A stretch of 64,000 nucleotides of DNA. Source: Mytilus edulis. Its lineage: Eukaryota > Mollusca > Bivalvia > Mytilida > Mytilidae. Where the stretch lies: positions 48,815,838 to 48,879,837 of the forward strand of contig NC_092345.1 in the NCBI RefSeq assembly GCF_963676685.1, in the 5' to 3' direction. Numbering within the stretch: the first letter of the stretch is position 1; every line of letters begins with the position of its first letter. The notes beneath the pieces were generated by a model. The model had not been told where the DNA came from. It saw only the letters and a program-made list of their open reading frames with translations, and made no database searches. The position numbers and the translations under genes were made by a program. Below, piece by piece: positions 58,201-64,000 of this stretch.

Positions 58201-59837
58201 TGCTGACTTATAGTGGCAAAAAACTGTAGCTGGAAAAAAATCTAGTGCAAATTTCTACTGTATATTGGATATGACAAACCGAATTCATGACTAGTGGTAT
58301 TTGACCAACTTATACACAATTATCAAGTTCAATGGTAAACATATGTTGTATAAACCATACTGAAATAGGTTTAAGTCAGTTGCACACAGCATTCAATTGA
58401 TGTTGAAGCTGGCAAAATTTACAATCCGTTTAAATATGAAAACAAACAAACATTCCCCATTTACATTCTCTATTTTCAAAGCTATCAAATTATACACAAT
58501 TTCACATTGCGAATTCCAGTAAGTTTAACTTGTGAGTTTCTTTTCTTTAAATTATTATTACAATGTCATATCCAGACTTTAGAGCGTCCGTTCTGATGGT
58601 AAATTCAGGAAAGCTCATTCGAAAGCACAAACTTTATAAGATTTATATTCCTTTACTAGCACTTGGTCGATACAACTGCCTTTATCATTTACTCAGTGTC
58701 AATGCTTCGGTAACATGTTGTATACCCTATAAATTTTAATAATATCTTTAGTGAGTTTAGAAATAATTTTAAAAGAGAGGTTTCAGCTTCCTCGAAAAAG
58801 AGTTTACCTTGGATCAATTTGCCTACATTTTGTATGTCCTTTTTGGTTTGAAGTCATACATTCTTGGTTTTTAAATGTTTTGGTTATACCGTTTTTATAG
58901 CGCGTTTAAGGCGAATCTGTTTTTGTAAAGTCACTTTCGACTTATAAAGCATGGTAAGGCTTTACGATTGAATCGTCAGAAGAAAAAAAAACTTTATGTT
59001 TTTCCTTTCTTAAAGTTTAATACTGCTGTTATGTGTTTATTGCAGGTATAATATATTTAAGCATTAGTGTAACTGGATTCATCGGCATAACTGTTTTTGT
59101 AGTGTTAGTGTGTAATACATACAGGTAATACAAACCATAAAGTAATAGAAATGAAAGAATGTCATTTTGTTTGTGTTAATGTAAATATTTTTCAAAATTG
59201 ACATCTTTATTGGGAAATGATATTATAGAACACTTGTTAATCCTTATTTAATCGTCAGATATGTGAAACGGTTTTTGATTGATGTTGCTACTCTTAAAAT
59301 TGATATGATCGACATCTTGCTGCTTTTCAAATTTAGTAAATTTAATATATATTTTATACTCATTAAAAACATTATCATATGTTTAATATAACTGATTCTT
59401 TCTCCAGAAATAGAAAGAAAGTTCGAATAAAAGAGCCAGCAAATAGAACCGTAGAGGAAATCCAACTGGATGATATGCCAACGGCTTCAAGCTATTTATA
59501 CGAAGAACATTTTGATGTCGATATCAACCAAATAAACCAAACGGAGTCAAACGAAGTCAATAATGCGGAAAATGAAATTAGTGGCAGCAAATCTAAATTA
59601 AAAGAAGATGCCATAAGACAAAATAAAAAATCAGAAAAACAAGCAGTAGCCGAAAATGAATACAACAGCTTGAACCATACCTTATGGAAGCCAGATAATG
59701 CTGCTTCAAATGCTGTGTACGACAAAGTAAAGCCAGCAATCATAACACTCATAAGGGGAGAACAATTTGTTGGAACAGAATATGATTCTGTTGATGTACT
59801 AAAGAGAAACACGAATACACACCTGGCAAAGCTTTAG
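34247..59837 (+). CDS. Single-pass receptor with WSC and lectin-like segments and a tyrosine-motif tail (eight exons found)
   Basis: Exons: 34247-34295, 36874-37062, 49448-49593, 52303-52431, 54241-54402, 57654-57836, 59046-59124, 59408-59837. Layout: signal peptide; linker; WSC start (YHGCHAFNTTAER to LGYFGLK); a C-type-lectin-like end (LCAAIQLTPDGDL, NCSIELPYVCIRC); a second lectin-like pair (HDKWVESSMDC, TYWVVIPRN, then NYFCSTRE); TM helix; 142-residue tail with YNSL, YDKV and YDSV. Junctions 1-2, 2-3, 4-5, 5-6, 6-7 and 7-8 agree in phase. Junction 3-4 does not (phase 0 donor against phase 1 acceptor), so at least one exon is missing from the model. A cell-surface recognition receptor is inferred. 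No family name is claimed. Confidence 0.75.
34434..34614. mobile_element. CTACGTAG foldback MITE, copy 2 (receptor intron 1)
   Basis: Left end GAGTTGCGTTCAATACC and right end the inverse of GGGTTGCGTTCAATA enclose paired CTACGTAG blocks and GACTATTGAACG / its inverse. The centre has a second dyad (GCAGCTAGGCTAGG). No ORF. Confidence 0.75.
34620..35720 (+). other. Receptor intron 1, unremarkable part
   Basis: AT-rich; no further exon or repeat recognised. Confidence 0.4.
35725..35869. repeat. 145-bp near-perfect hairpin (receptor intron 1)
   Basis: Arms of about 60 bp read GAAATAACTGATGCAAGC, TACTTTATTGTAGTTTTAAC and ATGGGTAGGCATTATATTCG on the left and their inverse on the right, around an 18-nt loop. 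Near-identity of the arms suggests recent origin or gene conversion. No target duplication seen. Confidence 0.8.
36421..36600. repeat. Foldback element A (receptor intron 1)
   Basis: GATAAACTGATTATCAGG ... ATCTGCATATTGATATTG on the left pairs with ATATCACTATGCAGAC ... CCTTATAATCGGTACTTATC on the right. Imperfect dyad, no ORF beyond chance. Confidence 0.6.
36660..36812. repeat. Foldback element B, related to A
   Basis: GCTCGACACAATGTAAAGC pairs with TTTCACATTGTGGCTCG; outer parts (GATATCGTATAATATC and GATTATC) also pair. The GCTCG and ATTGTG phrases are shared with element A, so the two are probably related insertions. Confidence 0.55.
36874..37062 (+). CDS. Receptor exon 2: linker leading into the WSC domain
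   Basis: Acceptor ATTTCACAG, donor CATG|GTAAGA, phase 1 both ends. Encodes QVINISNEILLENSVVLSSV and MWIKTKNRSLQGIQYHG. The QYHG end supplies the first residues of the WSC motif completed by exon 3. Confidence 0.75.
37261..38027 (+). repeat. Left outer module (767 bp) with TTACCTATTC array and CCATGGAAAC boxes
   Basis: The first 270 bp alternate CGTTACCTATTC and CCTATTCCCTATT units. The rest is a degenerate tandem around GTT(A/G)CCATGGAAAC, present at 37587, 37745, 37858 and, as GTAACCATGGAAAC, 37995. Nearly identical to 46480-47246 inverted. ORFs of 83-139 codons here translate the repeats only. Confidence 0.85.
38026..38527. repeat. Direct duplication (about 143 bp twice) in the left arm spacer
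   Basis: ATTATCTTTGGCTCAGAATA through GCGGGCCCTACAAAAATAAA occurs at 38026-38168 and 38385-38527, near-identical. This spacer has no counterpart in the right arm, so it entered after the arms formed. Possibly a retroelement 3' end in reverse. Confidence 0.7.
38636..41518 (+). repeat. Left-arm satellite array (about 17 units of 156-180 bp)
   Basis: Two alternating monomer types. Type A has GTGGTAAGAATG, ATTACCCTATTAGCGCGCAT, CTTATAATACATTTTTTATA and CTGTTAGAAAAGG. Type B has GTGGTAACAATG, ATGACCCCATTAGAGCGCAT, TTTTAATGCGCGGGGTATAC and CTTGAAATAAATCG. Each carries GTACCCGTTCCAGCGCTCGG and one to three CGTTACCTATT copies. Spacing of GTACCCGTTCC measured at 179, 168, 179, 156, 169, 167 and 156 bp. 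The innermost units are diverged. Confidence 0.9.
41519..41584. other. Loop of the giant palindrome (66 bp)
   Basis: Left-arm pairing stops at CTTGAAATA (41518) and resumes as TATTTCAAG (41585). The loop is itself part of a satellite monomer in right-arm orientation (GTCATTTCATCTCTAAGAAC), so the palindrome formed by joining two arrays out of register rather than around unrelated DNA. Confidence 0.8.
41585..45735 (-). repeat. Right-arm satellite array (about 25 units)
   Basis: Same A and B monomers as the left arm, on the opposite strand (CCGAGCGCTGGAACGGGTAC). It is longer than the left array because of a 1373-bp internal duplication. Units decay towards both edges (45.4-45.73 kb) while the middle is homogeneous, as expected for unequal exchange. 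Confidence 0.9.
42661..45406. repeat. 1373-bp tandem segmental duplication within the right array
   Basis: CCGTGCGCTGGAACGGGTAC followed by TTACCTTCTGAGACC occurs at 42661 and 44034. AGAGATATGAATTTAATTG recurs with the same 1373-bp offset (43921 against 45294). The two copies are almost identical (one visible difference: CTCTAATGGAG against CTCTCATGGAG), marking a very recent event spanning about eight monomers. Confidence 0.85.
45775..46105 (+). repeat. Dispersed mussel repeat (TTGAAGGCCGTA family) inside the right-arm spacer
   Basis: ACATGTTTAACTCTACCACA, GTGCCTGTCCCTAGACAAGA, CTCATTGTTGAAGGCCGTAC, TTGTCTCATTGGCAATCATA, CCACATCTTCG. Other copies: 51840-52145 (plus), 53290-53590 (inverted), 60400-60560 and 63390-63500 (parts). 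No left-arm counterpart, so a later insertion or a remnant lost from the left. Confidence 0.7.
46480..47246 (-). repeat. Right outer module (767 bp), inverse of 37261-38027
   Basis: The inverted copy keeps the boxes (GTTTCCATGGTTAC, GTTTCCATGGTAAC, GTTTCCATGGCAAC) and the TTACCTATTC/CCTATTC array, and ends GACGCCCAT. Equal length to the left copy despite different spacers points to shared function or recent homogenisation. Confidence 0.85.
47256..49080 (+). other. Receptor intron 2 downstream of the giant element
   Basis: AT-rich. ORFs of 67 and 106 codons (48652-48855; 47974-48294 minus) have no recognised features. Confidence 0.4.
49081..49300 (+). repeat. Dispersed repeat pieces just before receptor exon 3
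   Basis: TGAGCAACACGACTGGTTCC, ATCATCCCTAGTTTTTGGTG (family of 9600-9720), then GCGACTGTCGTACAAGTGAG and AACCAGGTTCAATCCACCAT (family of 21690). Confidence 0.6.
49448..49593 (+). CDS. Receptor exon 3: first half of a WSC domain
   Basis: Acceptor TTTTTTTACAG. Encodes CHAFNTTAEREVNNTFFEVE and IQICVNKCNTIDQTLGYFGL. The order G-C, R, then C-x3-C and Y-F-G-L matches the WSC (carbohydrate-binding, Cys-rich) domain up to where its CxC half should follow. The donor is taken as AAG|GTATTT (phase 0); the ORF stays open to 49668 and no CxC segment appears in it. Confidence 0.72.
49680..52302 (+). other. Receptor intron 3 region: repeats, no missing exon found
   Basis: Contains a 38-44 bp tandem duplication (ATACATGTATATGATTCTAT twice, about 50432 and 50481), a short CCCGAAT-rich patch (50650-50705) and a TTGAAGGCCGTA-family repeat (51840-52145). 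A minus-strand ORF (50134-50355) with EDIDHCVDDNVLPLETQTAL looks like a transposon relic at best. I searched for the expected WSC CxC segment and a lectin W...C...YW segment and saw neither. Confidence 0.45.
51840..52145 (+). repeat. Dispersed mussel repeat (TTGAAGGCCGTA family)
   Basis: CATCCAACCCGCTGCATTTG, GTACCTGTCCTAAATCAGAA, GTTGAAGGCCGTACGTTGAC, TTGTGTCATTGGCACTTATA, CCACATCTTC. Adjacent to receptor exon 4. Confidence 0.7.
52303..52431 (+). CDS. Receptor exon 4: C-type-lectin-like C-terminal half
   Basis: Acceptor AATTTTTCAG, donor GACG|GTAAGG, phase 1 both ends. LCAAIQLTPDGDL, then NCSIELPYVC resembles the last C-x-C pair of a C-type lectin-like domain. The matching first half is not visible between exons 3 and 4. 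Confidence 0.72.
52432..54240 (+). other. Receptor intron 4
   Basis: AT-rich, with the inverted TTGAAGGCCGTA-family repeat at 53290-53590. No additional exon seen. Confidence 0.45.
53290..53590 (-). repeat. Dispersed mussel repeat (TTGAAGGCCGTA family), inverted
   Basis: GATGTGGTGTGAGTGCCAAT, GAGACAACTCTCCATCCAAA, TACGGCCTTCAACACGGAGC, TTCCTGACTTAGGGCAGGTG. Opposite orientation to 51840-52145. Confidence 0.7.
54241..54402 (+). CDS. Receptor exon 5: lectin-like N-terminal half
   Basis: Acceptor TTATTGTTAG, donor GCAG|GTGAAA, phase 1. THDKWVESSMDC followed by NKTYWVVIPRN looks like the W-x-x-S/A-x-x-x-C helix and YW-IG strand of a C-type lectin-like fold, with several N-glycosylation sequons. 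Confidence 0.7.
54403..55487 (+). other. Receptor intron 5, upstream part
   Basis: No exon recognised; an AATAATAATAATAATAA microsatellite lies near 55400. Confidence 0.4.
55496..55718. mobile_element. 223-bp MITE with 8-bp target duplication (receptor intron 5)
   Basis: ATGTAGTG at 55488-55495 and 55719-55726 flanks ends GGTCTCATTGGGGTC and the inverse of GGGGGGTCTCATTGGGGG. The interior holds GC-rich repeats (GCGGGATCCGGGATCGG, AAGCGGGATACGGGAATC). 8-bp duplication fits hAT. The 91-codon minus ORF is incidental. Confidence 0.82.
55727..57653 (+). other. Receptor intron 5, downstream part, with internal repeats
   Basis: Between 55990 and 56760 a phrase set (GTGGCTCTGTAC, TATACATCCCGT, CATTGTGTTG/TTATGTTATTG, TTGTCTTTCATTTTTGC) recurs about four times at 120-200 bp spacing, a diverged tandem repeat. 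56820-57060 is a copy of the GCGATTGTCATACAAGTGAG repeat. Confidence 0.5.
57654..57836 (+). CDS. Receptor exon 6: lectin-like C-terminal half
   Basis: Uses the second of two adjacent acceptors (TTTACAGTTAG): the upstream CAG gives a frame that stops after five codons, the TTAG gives the open phase-1 frame. Encodes ELTFGNFTDFF, ESTCIVTTFSKNITSPVIKD and SNYFCSTRE; donor GAAT|GTAAGA. The C...C...YFC spacing fits a lectin-like end, but the family assignment is weak. Confidence 0.68.
57837..59045 (+). other. Receptor intron 6
   Basis: AT-rich; no exon, RNA gene or transposon termini recognised. Confidence 0.4.
59046..59124 (+). CDS. Receptor exon 7: transmembrane helix
   Basis: Acceptor TTATTGCAG, donor ACAG|GTAATA, phase 1 to phase 2. 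Encodes IIYLSISVTGFIGITVFVVL followed by VCNTYR, a single hydrophobic span then a basic flank, giving a type I topology. Confidence 0.82.
59408..59837 (+). CDS. Receptor exon 8: cytoplasmic tail
   Basis: Acceptor TTTCTCCAG, phase 2 match giving R-NRKKVRIKEP. The 142-residue tail is acidic/Asn-rich with three YxxΦ tyrosines: EYNSL, VYDKV and EYDSV. The first two are 19 residues apart. They fit SH2-docking or AP-2 sorting motifs; spacing and -2 residues do not match a canonical ITAM or ITIM. Stop TAG at 59835. Confidence 0.85.
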
Positions 59838-59915
59838 GCATTACAAAATATTTGTTATTGGTTTAATTGGCATATATTTTAATGCCAGGTGTGAAAGGAA
59901 AAGAAACTGTGATGA

Positions 59916-59921
59916 AATAAA
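59916..59921 (+). terminator. Poly(A) signal of the receptor gene
   Basis: AATAAA 79 nt after the stop; a second candidate (CAATAAAAACG) lies near 60031. Confidence 0.5.
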
Positions 59922-59929
59922 TGATTTGA

Positions 59930-61680
59930 CACGTTTGTTTTACTATATTAAAAAAATATTTTTGTTTTACATTTTACATCATTATTTGTTTTTCATGATA
60001 TATTTTTTTAGTAAAAATAACAAAACTATCAATAAAAACGTTTATTATTTTGTATTTGAAGTATGAGTGGTAAATTTCTGTGACATTGGAGAGCTCTCTC
60101 ATTTGAAAACATCTTTTTTTCTTCATATACTTCTAAAATTAACAATAATAACATTATTTTAATAAAGACTATAAACCCAAAGATGCAATCTTGAATAAAA
60201 TATTTTCAATGTTCCACGTTTCTTTCCAAATTTTTTGATTTTTTTTTTATATTTAAGACTTTTGATATATATATTTGATGAACCTTTCTATTCAGTATAA
60301 AAAGCACCGACAAGAAACATGTAAACAAATTAGATAAACGGTTTTATTTATGTACCAAAAACAATTAACGTAAAAAATATATGATATAGAGCATCAAACA
60401 AGAACCAGAACCACTCAATTACAGACACCTGACTTTAGACAGGCACATACATGGTAGGATTAACCTATATGTTTAAGCTCAAGTTTGTAACTAGATGTAA
60501 AGTGATGTTCCTGGGACAGTGGTGTAACAGCGAACAATGTATGAAAATATTAGTTGAAAAAAGTTAAATCCTCAAATCGACACAAAGCATAAAAAACTCA
60601 CAAAATGATTTAAGACACAAAGTACCGACTTGATAGTACCTGCAGTTACTTAATTCTAGTGCAAAGCCACAACTATTTAGAAAAACATGTATCTAACGCT
60701 TGAAGATCAAGCAATACAAATATTATGGAAGACTTGAAATATTGAACAAAATTTAAAGAAAAACTTTATATTTTTTTACAACTTCGAACATGAGTAAAAT
60801 TGACCAGTTGACGATAATCTAAAATTGAGTGTTTTTTGTATATCAAGTTTTCCTTAATGTACTAGAAGCGGTCAAAATACTCAATCATCTTTAATTAATT
60901 CATTAATTGACTATGTTCAACTCCCTCGGGCAAAGTCAACCTGGAATGGGTTTGGCTATAACTTTAAATTCGTTTTGATCCTATTGCTCTTAGATTGTAA
61001 CTTGCAGTGATTATCCTAAACAACAATTCATCACCTTAACATGTATAGTTTTAAGCTGCGGGTGAAACAAATATTTTAGTGCATTTTACTTTGAAAGTTT
61101 AACAGTGGTTTTATATAACTATAATTCGCTCACTTTCTTAGTAACAGTATATTTTAGTTATACCAAAGAACTATTTGTTGAATTAGTTTGCAACAATAAT
61201 GATGACCATACTTAAGTACATTCAAGGAACTCTTTTCTTTTTCATACACCCACACATTATATTGTAATTGAAATTATGTCCTACGATGAGGTTTCTTAGA
61301 AAGTGAACTTGATATGATAAAAGAGTAGTTTTGCTATTTTTGTTAACGTGTTTAGCACAGCATATTATAATTTGGAGCAATAAGAATGAACATACAAAAT
61401 CACATGTTAACGAAATAAACTCAATTCTTTTCTGTTTTTTTACATCTACACACTTAAATGCAGTCTGTGGTTAAAGGTATGGCTTTAGACGATGTTTCTT
61501 AGAAAACGAATAACCACAAACTTAATATGATAAAAGGAAACATGTAGTTTTTTCCCTTTTGTTAGCGTCATTCGTAGATTCTATTCAAGATAGATATGTT
61601 ATCTTTCGCCGTTTTGGATTGTTTCATTTTTTTTCAATTTAAAATAAGCTTTTAAACAGACTTAGTCTTTATTTTACTAT
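59930..61680. other. 3' flank of the receptor gene, non-coding
   Basis: A partial inverted TTGAAGGCCGTA-family repeat lies at 60400-60560. Two diverged copies of a segment (GTTTCTTAGAAAGTGAACTT and GTTTCTTAGAAAACGAATAA, each followed by AATATGATAAAAG-like sequence) lie near 61290 and 61493. Confidence 0.4.
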
Positions 61681-61689
61681 GTTGTGTTT

Positions 61690-61805
61690 TTTGTATAATT
61701 GATTGTCTATTTGTTTTTTCTTTTTTTTTTTGCCATAGCGATGTCAGTTTATTTTTTGATTTATGAGTTTGAATGTCCCTCTGGTATCTTTCGTCCCTCT
61801 GTAGA
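61690..61805 (+). repeat. Dispersed repeat, 3' half of the CATGGCGTTGTCAG family
   Basis: GCCATAGCGATGTCAGTTTA, GATTTATGAGTTTGAATGTC, CCCTCTGGTATCTTTCGTCC; matches 9800-9880. Confidence 0.65.
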
Positions 61806-62264
61806 GTTTCAATGCATTTTTTTATATTTGAGTCTGGTTATTGTAGAGCAATACAGACTATTTGGCAGGGGAATAACTGAAACTGAAGGTCTTTATTATA
61901 ATAATTTAGGTTATTTAAACTGAGTTTGTAGATTGGTAAACTTATTGTACTGTCTCACAAACTGAATAACTCCAGTTTTTGTAAGTTTTAAAGTGAGATG
62001 CTGACACTTACTCATCATTTATGTCCGAAAAATAACTTTTGTTATTTGAAGTTCCCATTAATTGCACTAATTTCTATGTCGCACTCAAAAAAAACTGTTT
62101 CGCCTGTACATTTGTAAACTTGTTAAAACGGACGTAAACTATTCTTTAAATTATCAAGCTACTTTAAATACTATTATTTACTATTATTATAAAGTTAAGG
62201 ATTCTTTGTAAGTATTAGTAAGATGTAAGAAATTATTATAAATTAAGGAATGTATCTCCCTCAT

Positions 62265-62440
62265 GCAAAGCTCTGATTCCTTTCACGGATTTGGCTATAC
62301 TTTTTGGACCTTTTGGATTATAGCCTTTAGTCTTTTATATAAGGTTTGGATTTCAAATATTTTGGCCACGAGCATCACTGAAGAGACATGTATTGTCGAA
62401 ATGCGCATCTGGTACAGGAAAATTGGTACCGTTAATGTTA
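62265..62440 (+). repeat. Dispersed mussel repeat (CGAGCATCACTGAAGAGACA family)
   Basis: TTTCAAATATTTTGGCCACG, AGCATCACTGAAGAGACATG, TATTGTCGAAATGCGCATCT. A diverged relative lies at 530-690. Confidence 0.6.
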
Positions 62441-62449
62441 TTAATGAAA

Positions 62450-63390
62450 CTGATATAATTAAAATAACAATATACTAAAAAGCTTATAAAGATTGACAGA
62501 GAGTCAATAAGACAACATCTTAAAATATACAAAAGACATCCACATGTCAACAATAAGGTCTTCAAATGTTGAGTTTGCATAAGCGAGACATTTTTTTCTG
62601 TTTAAGCTGAATTTAAACGATCTTTTTGAGTCCTTAATGCTATTCATCTTCGTACTATATTTAGCGATGTTAACTTCTTTTTATTTGAGCATCTTCATCA
62701 GAGTCACATATTTTTGTGATTTTACTTTTTAAGGCTGGTATCTTTGATGAAATTATCTAATTCTTTGCTGGTGGAAGTTTTCTTCCCGAGGTTATCAGCA
62801 GCCCATTAGTAGTCAGCACTTGCTTCTGCGTTGATATGAAATATCAGATTTTGTCATAATCATAAATAACTTATTACTAAAACTTTAAAATTTTCAAACA
62901 ACAAAGGATGTTTTGCCTGGGCTTTATTTGGTAAAACTTTTCGGAATATTGGGTCATCAATTTTTTTTTTATTTATTTGGCTATTAAATGATAGGAGGGA
63001 TAATTCATCATGTTAAAGGTAAGACAATGATGTGTTTTAAAAAAAGAATTATCCATTTTGCCGTATCATGAATTTACATGAATATTCCACTTTGTTCTCT
63101 TGTGAAAATGTACTACGTTTGGTTGTTTTAACGGATATGGCACTATTGGTAATTATTTACAAAAGTAGTTTCAACGTCAATAAATCCGATTTGTTTCATC
63201 ATTTCCTTATTACAATTGTTGCTCCAGTTATAGACATTCGGCATTTCCTAAAATCTGTACTTGTTTAAACGTGGACTTTGGAGTCACGTTGTCATTTACC
63301 ATTGTTTTTCGTTAACTTTGCAGAATATGGGTTATATTACTGTACTTTAGAAGACAACTTTAATTGTATACATATAGATAAACAAATTAT
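62450..63390. other. AT-rich stretch, nothing recognised
   Basis: Short ORFs only. Confidence 0.4.
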
Positions 63391-63840
63391 AGGGGAGGGT
63401 TGAGATATAAAAACAAAGTTTAACCCGCCGCATTTTGCGCCTGTCCCAAGTCAGGAGCCTCTGGTCTTTGTCAGTCTTGCATGATTTTTAATTTTAGTTT
63501 CTTGTATATAATTTGGAGTTTTGTATGACGTCCCTTATCACTGAACTGGTAACATATTTGTTAAGGGACCAGCTGAAGGACTCCGCCGGGTGCAGGAGTT
63601 TCTCGCTGCATTGAAGACCCATCGGTGACCTTCGGCTGTTGTCTGCTCGATGTTTAGCATAGAATACCTTAGCCATATTTGGCACCACGTTTTGGAATTT
63701 TGGATCCTCAATGCTCTTCAACTTTGTACTTGTTTGGCTTTATAAATATTTTAATATGAGCGTCACTGATGAGTCTTATGTAGACGAAACGCGCGTCTGG
63801 CATACAAAATTATAATCCTGGTACCTTTGATAACTATTTG
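63390..63840. repeat. Composite of two dispersed mussel repeats
   Basis: First part: GGGGAGGGTTGAGATATAAA, TTTAACCCGCCGCATTTTGC, CCTGTCCCAAGTCAGGAGCC. Last part (63755-63840): GAGCGTCACTGATGAGTCTT, ATGTAGACGAAACGCGCGTC, ATAATCCTGGTACCTTTGAT, the inverse of the 6518 family. Confidence 0.65.
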
Positions 63841-64000
63841 GGTTGTTGTCTCTATGACACATTCCCAATTTCCATTTTTAGATTTATAACAATAAAAATA
63901 AAACATTATTATCATTAAACCAATTATCTGCCTTTGTCCAGTAAGGTACGAAAATATGATAGTGCAAGTGAACACACAGCTATTCAGTACAAACAATTTT

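Overview
This window looks like a stretch of nuclear genome from a bivalve mollusc, most probably a marine mussel (Mytilus-like). It is AT-rich and gene-poor. Genes are split by phase-consistent introns, and the DNA is dense with non-autonomous transposons and dispersed repeats. The organism call rests on repeat families I recall from mussel genomes (for example the CGTTTCGTCTACATAAGAC-type repeat near 6.5, 23.2, 33.6 and 63.8 kb) and on gene content (secreted coiled-coil C1q protein, WSC/lectin-like receptor, Asn-rich secreted proteins). It is inference, not a database match.

Layout. 1-12.1 kb is mostly repeats: a foldback at 84-231, a tRNA-derived SINE at 3.7-4.0 kb, a dead Tc1-like transposon with intact ends (6759-8053), and a decayed LINE (10.2-12.1 kb) with a clean TTAA-flanked insertion. 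12.46-21.3 kb holds two tandem paralogous genes for secreted Asn/Gln/Trp-rich proteins (coding exons 14523-15935 and 20112-21284). Each has a matching non-coding first exon upstream, and an 809-bp hAT-like element lies between them. 22.8-29.7 kb holds, on the minus strand, a complete three-exon gene for a signal peptide + coiled coil + C1q protein (285 aa), with a 1555-bp hAT-like element in intron 1 and a broken C1q copy downstream. 30.2-32.5 kb is a 5'-truncated LINE.

34.2-59.8 kb is one long plus-strand gene for a single-pass receptor: signal peptide, WSC half-domain, lectin-like segments, transmembrane helix and a tail with three tyrosine motifs. I could join seven of the eight recognised exon junctions or neighbours by splice phase, with one gap between the WSC exon and the next exon. 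Intron 2 of this gene carries the most striking object in the window: a 9986-bp palindromic element (37261-47246). Its two arms are each built from a 767-bp outer module plus a tandem satellite of about 156-180 bp, the arms meet around a 66-bp loop, and the whole is flanked by a perfect 9-bp direct repeat. This is the architecture of a giant Foldback-type element.

The C1q gene (minus) and the receptor gene (plus) diverge from a shared 4.6-kb interval. Both encode candidate innate recognition proteins, so a shared immune context is plausible but not shown. 59.8-64 kb is non-coding and repeat-rich. No rRNA, CRISPR, or functional tRNA gene was found.
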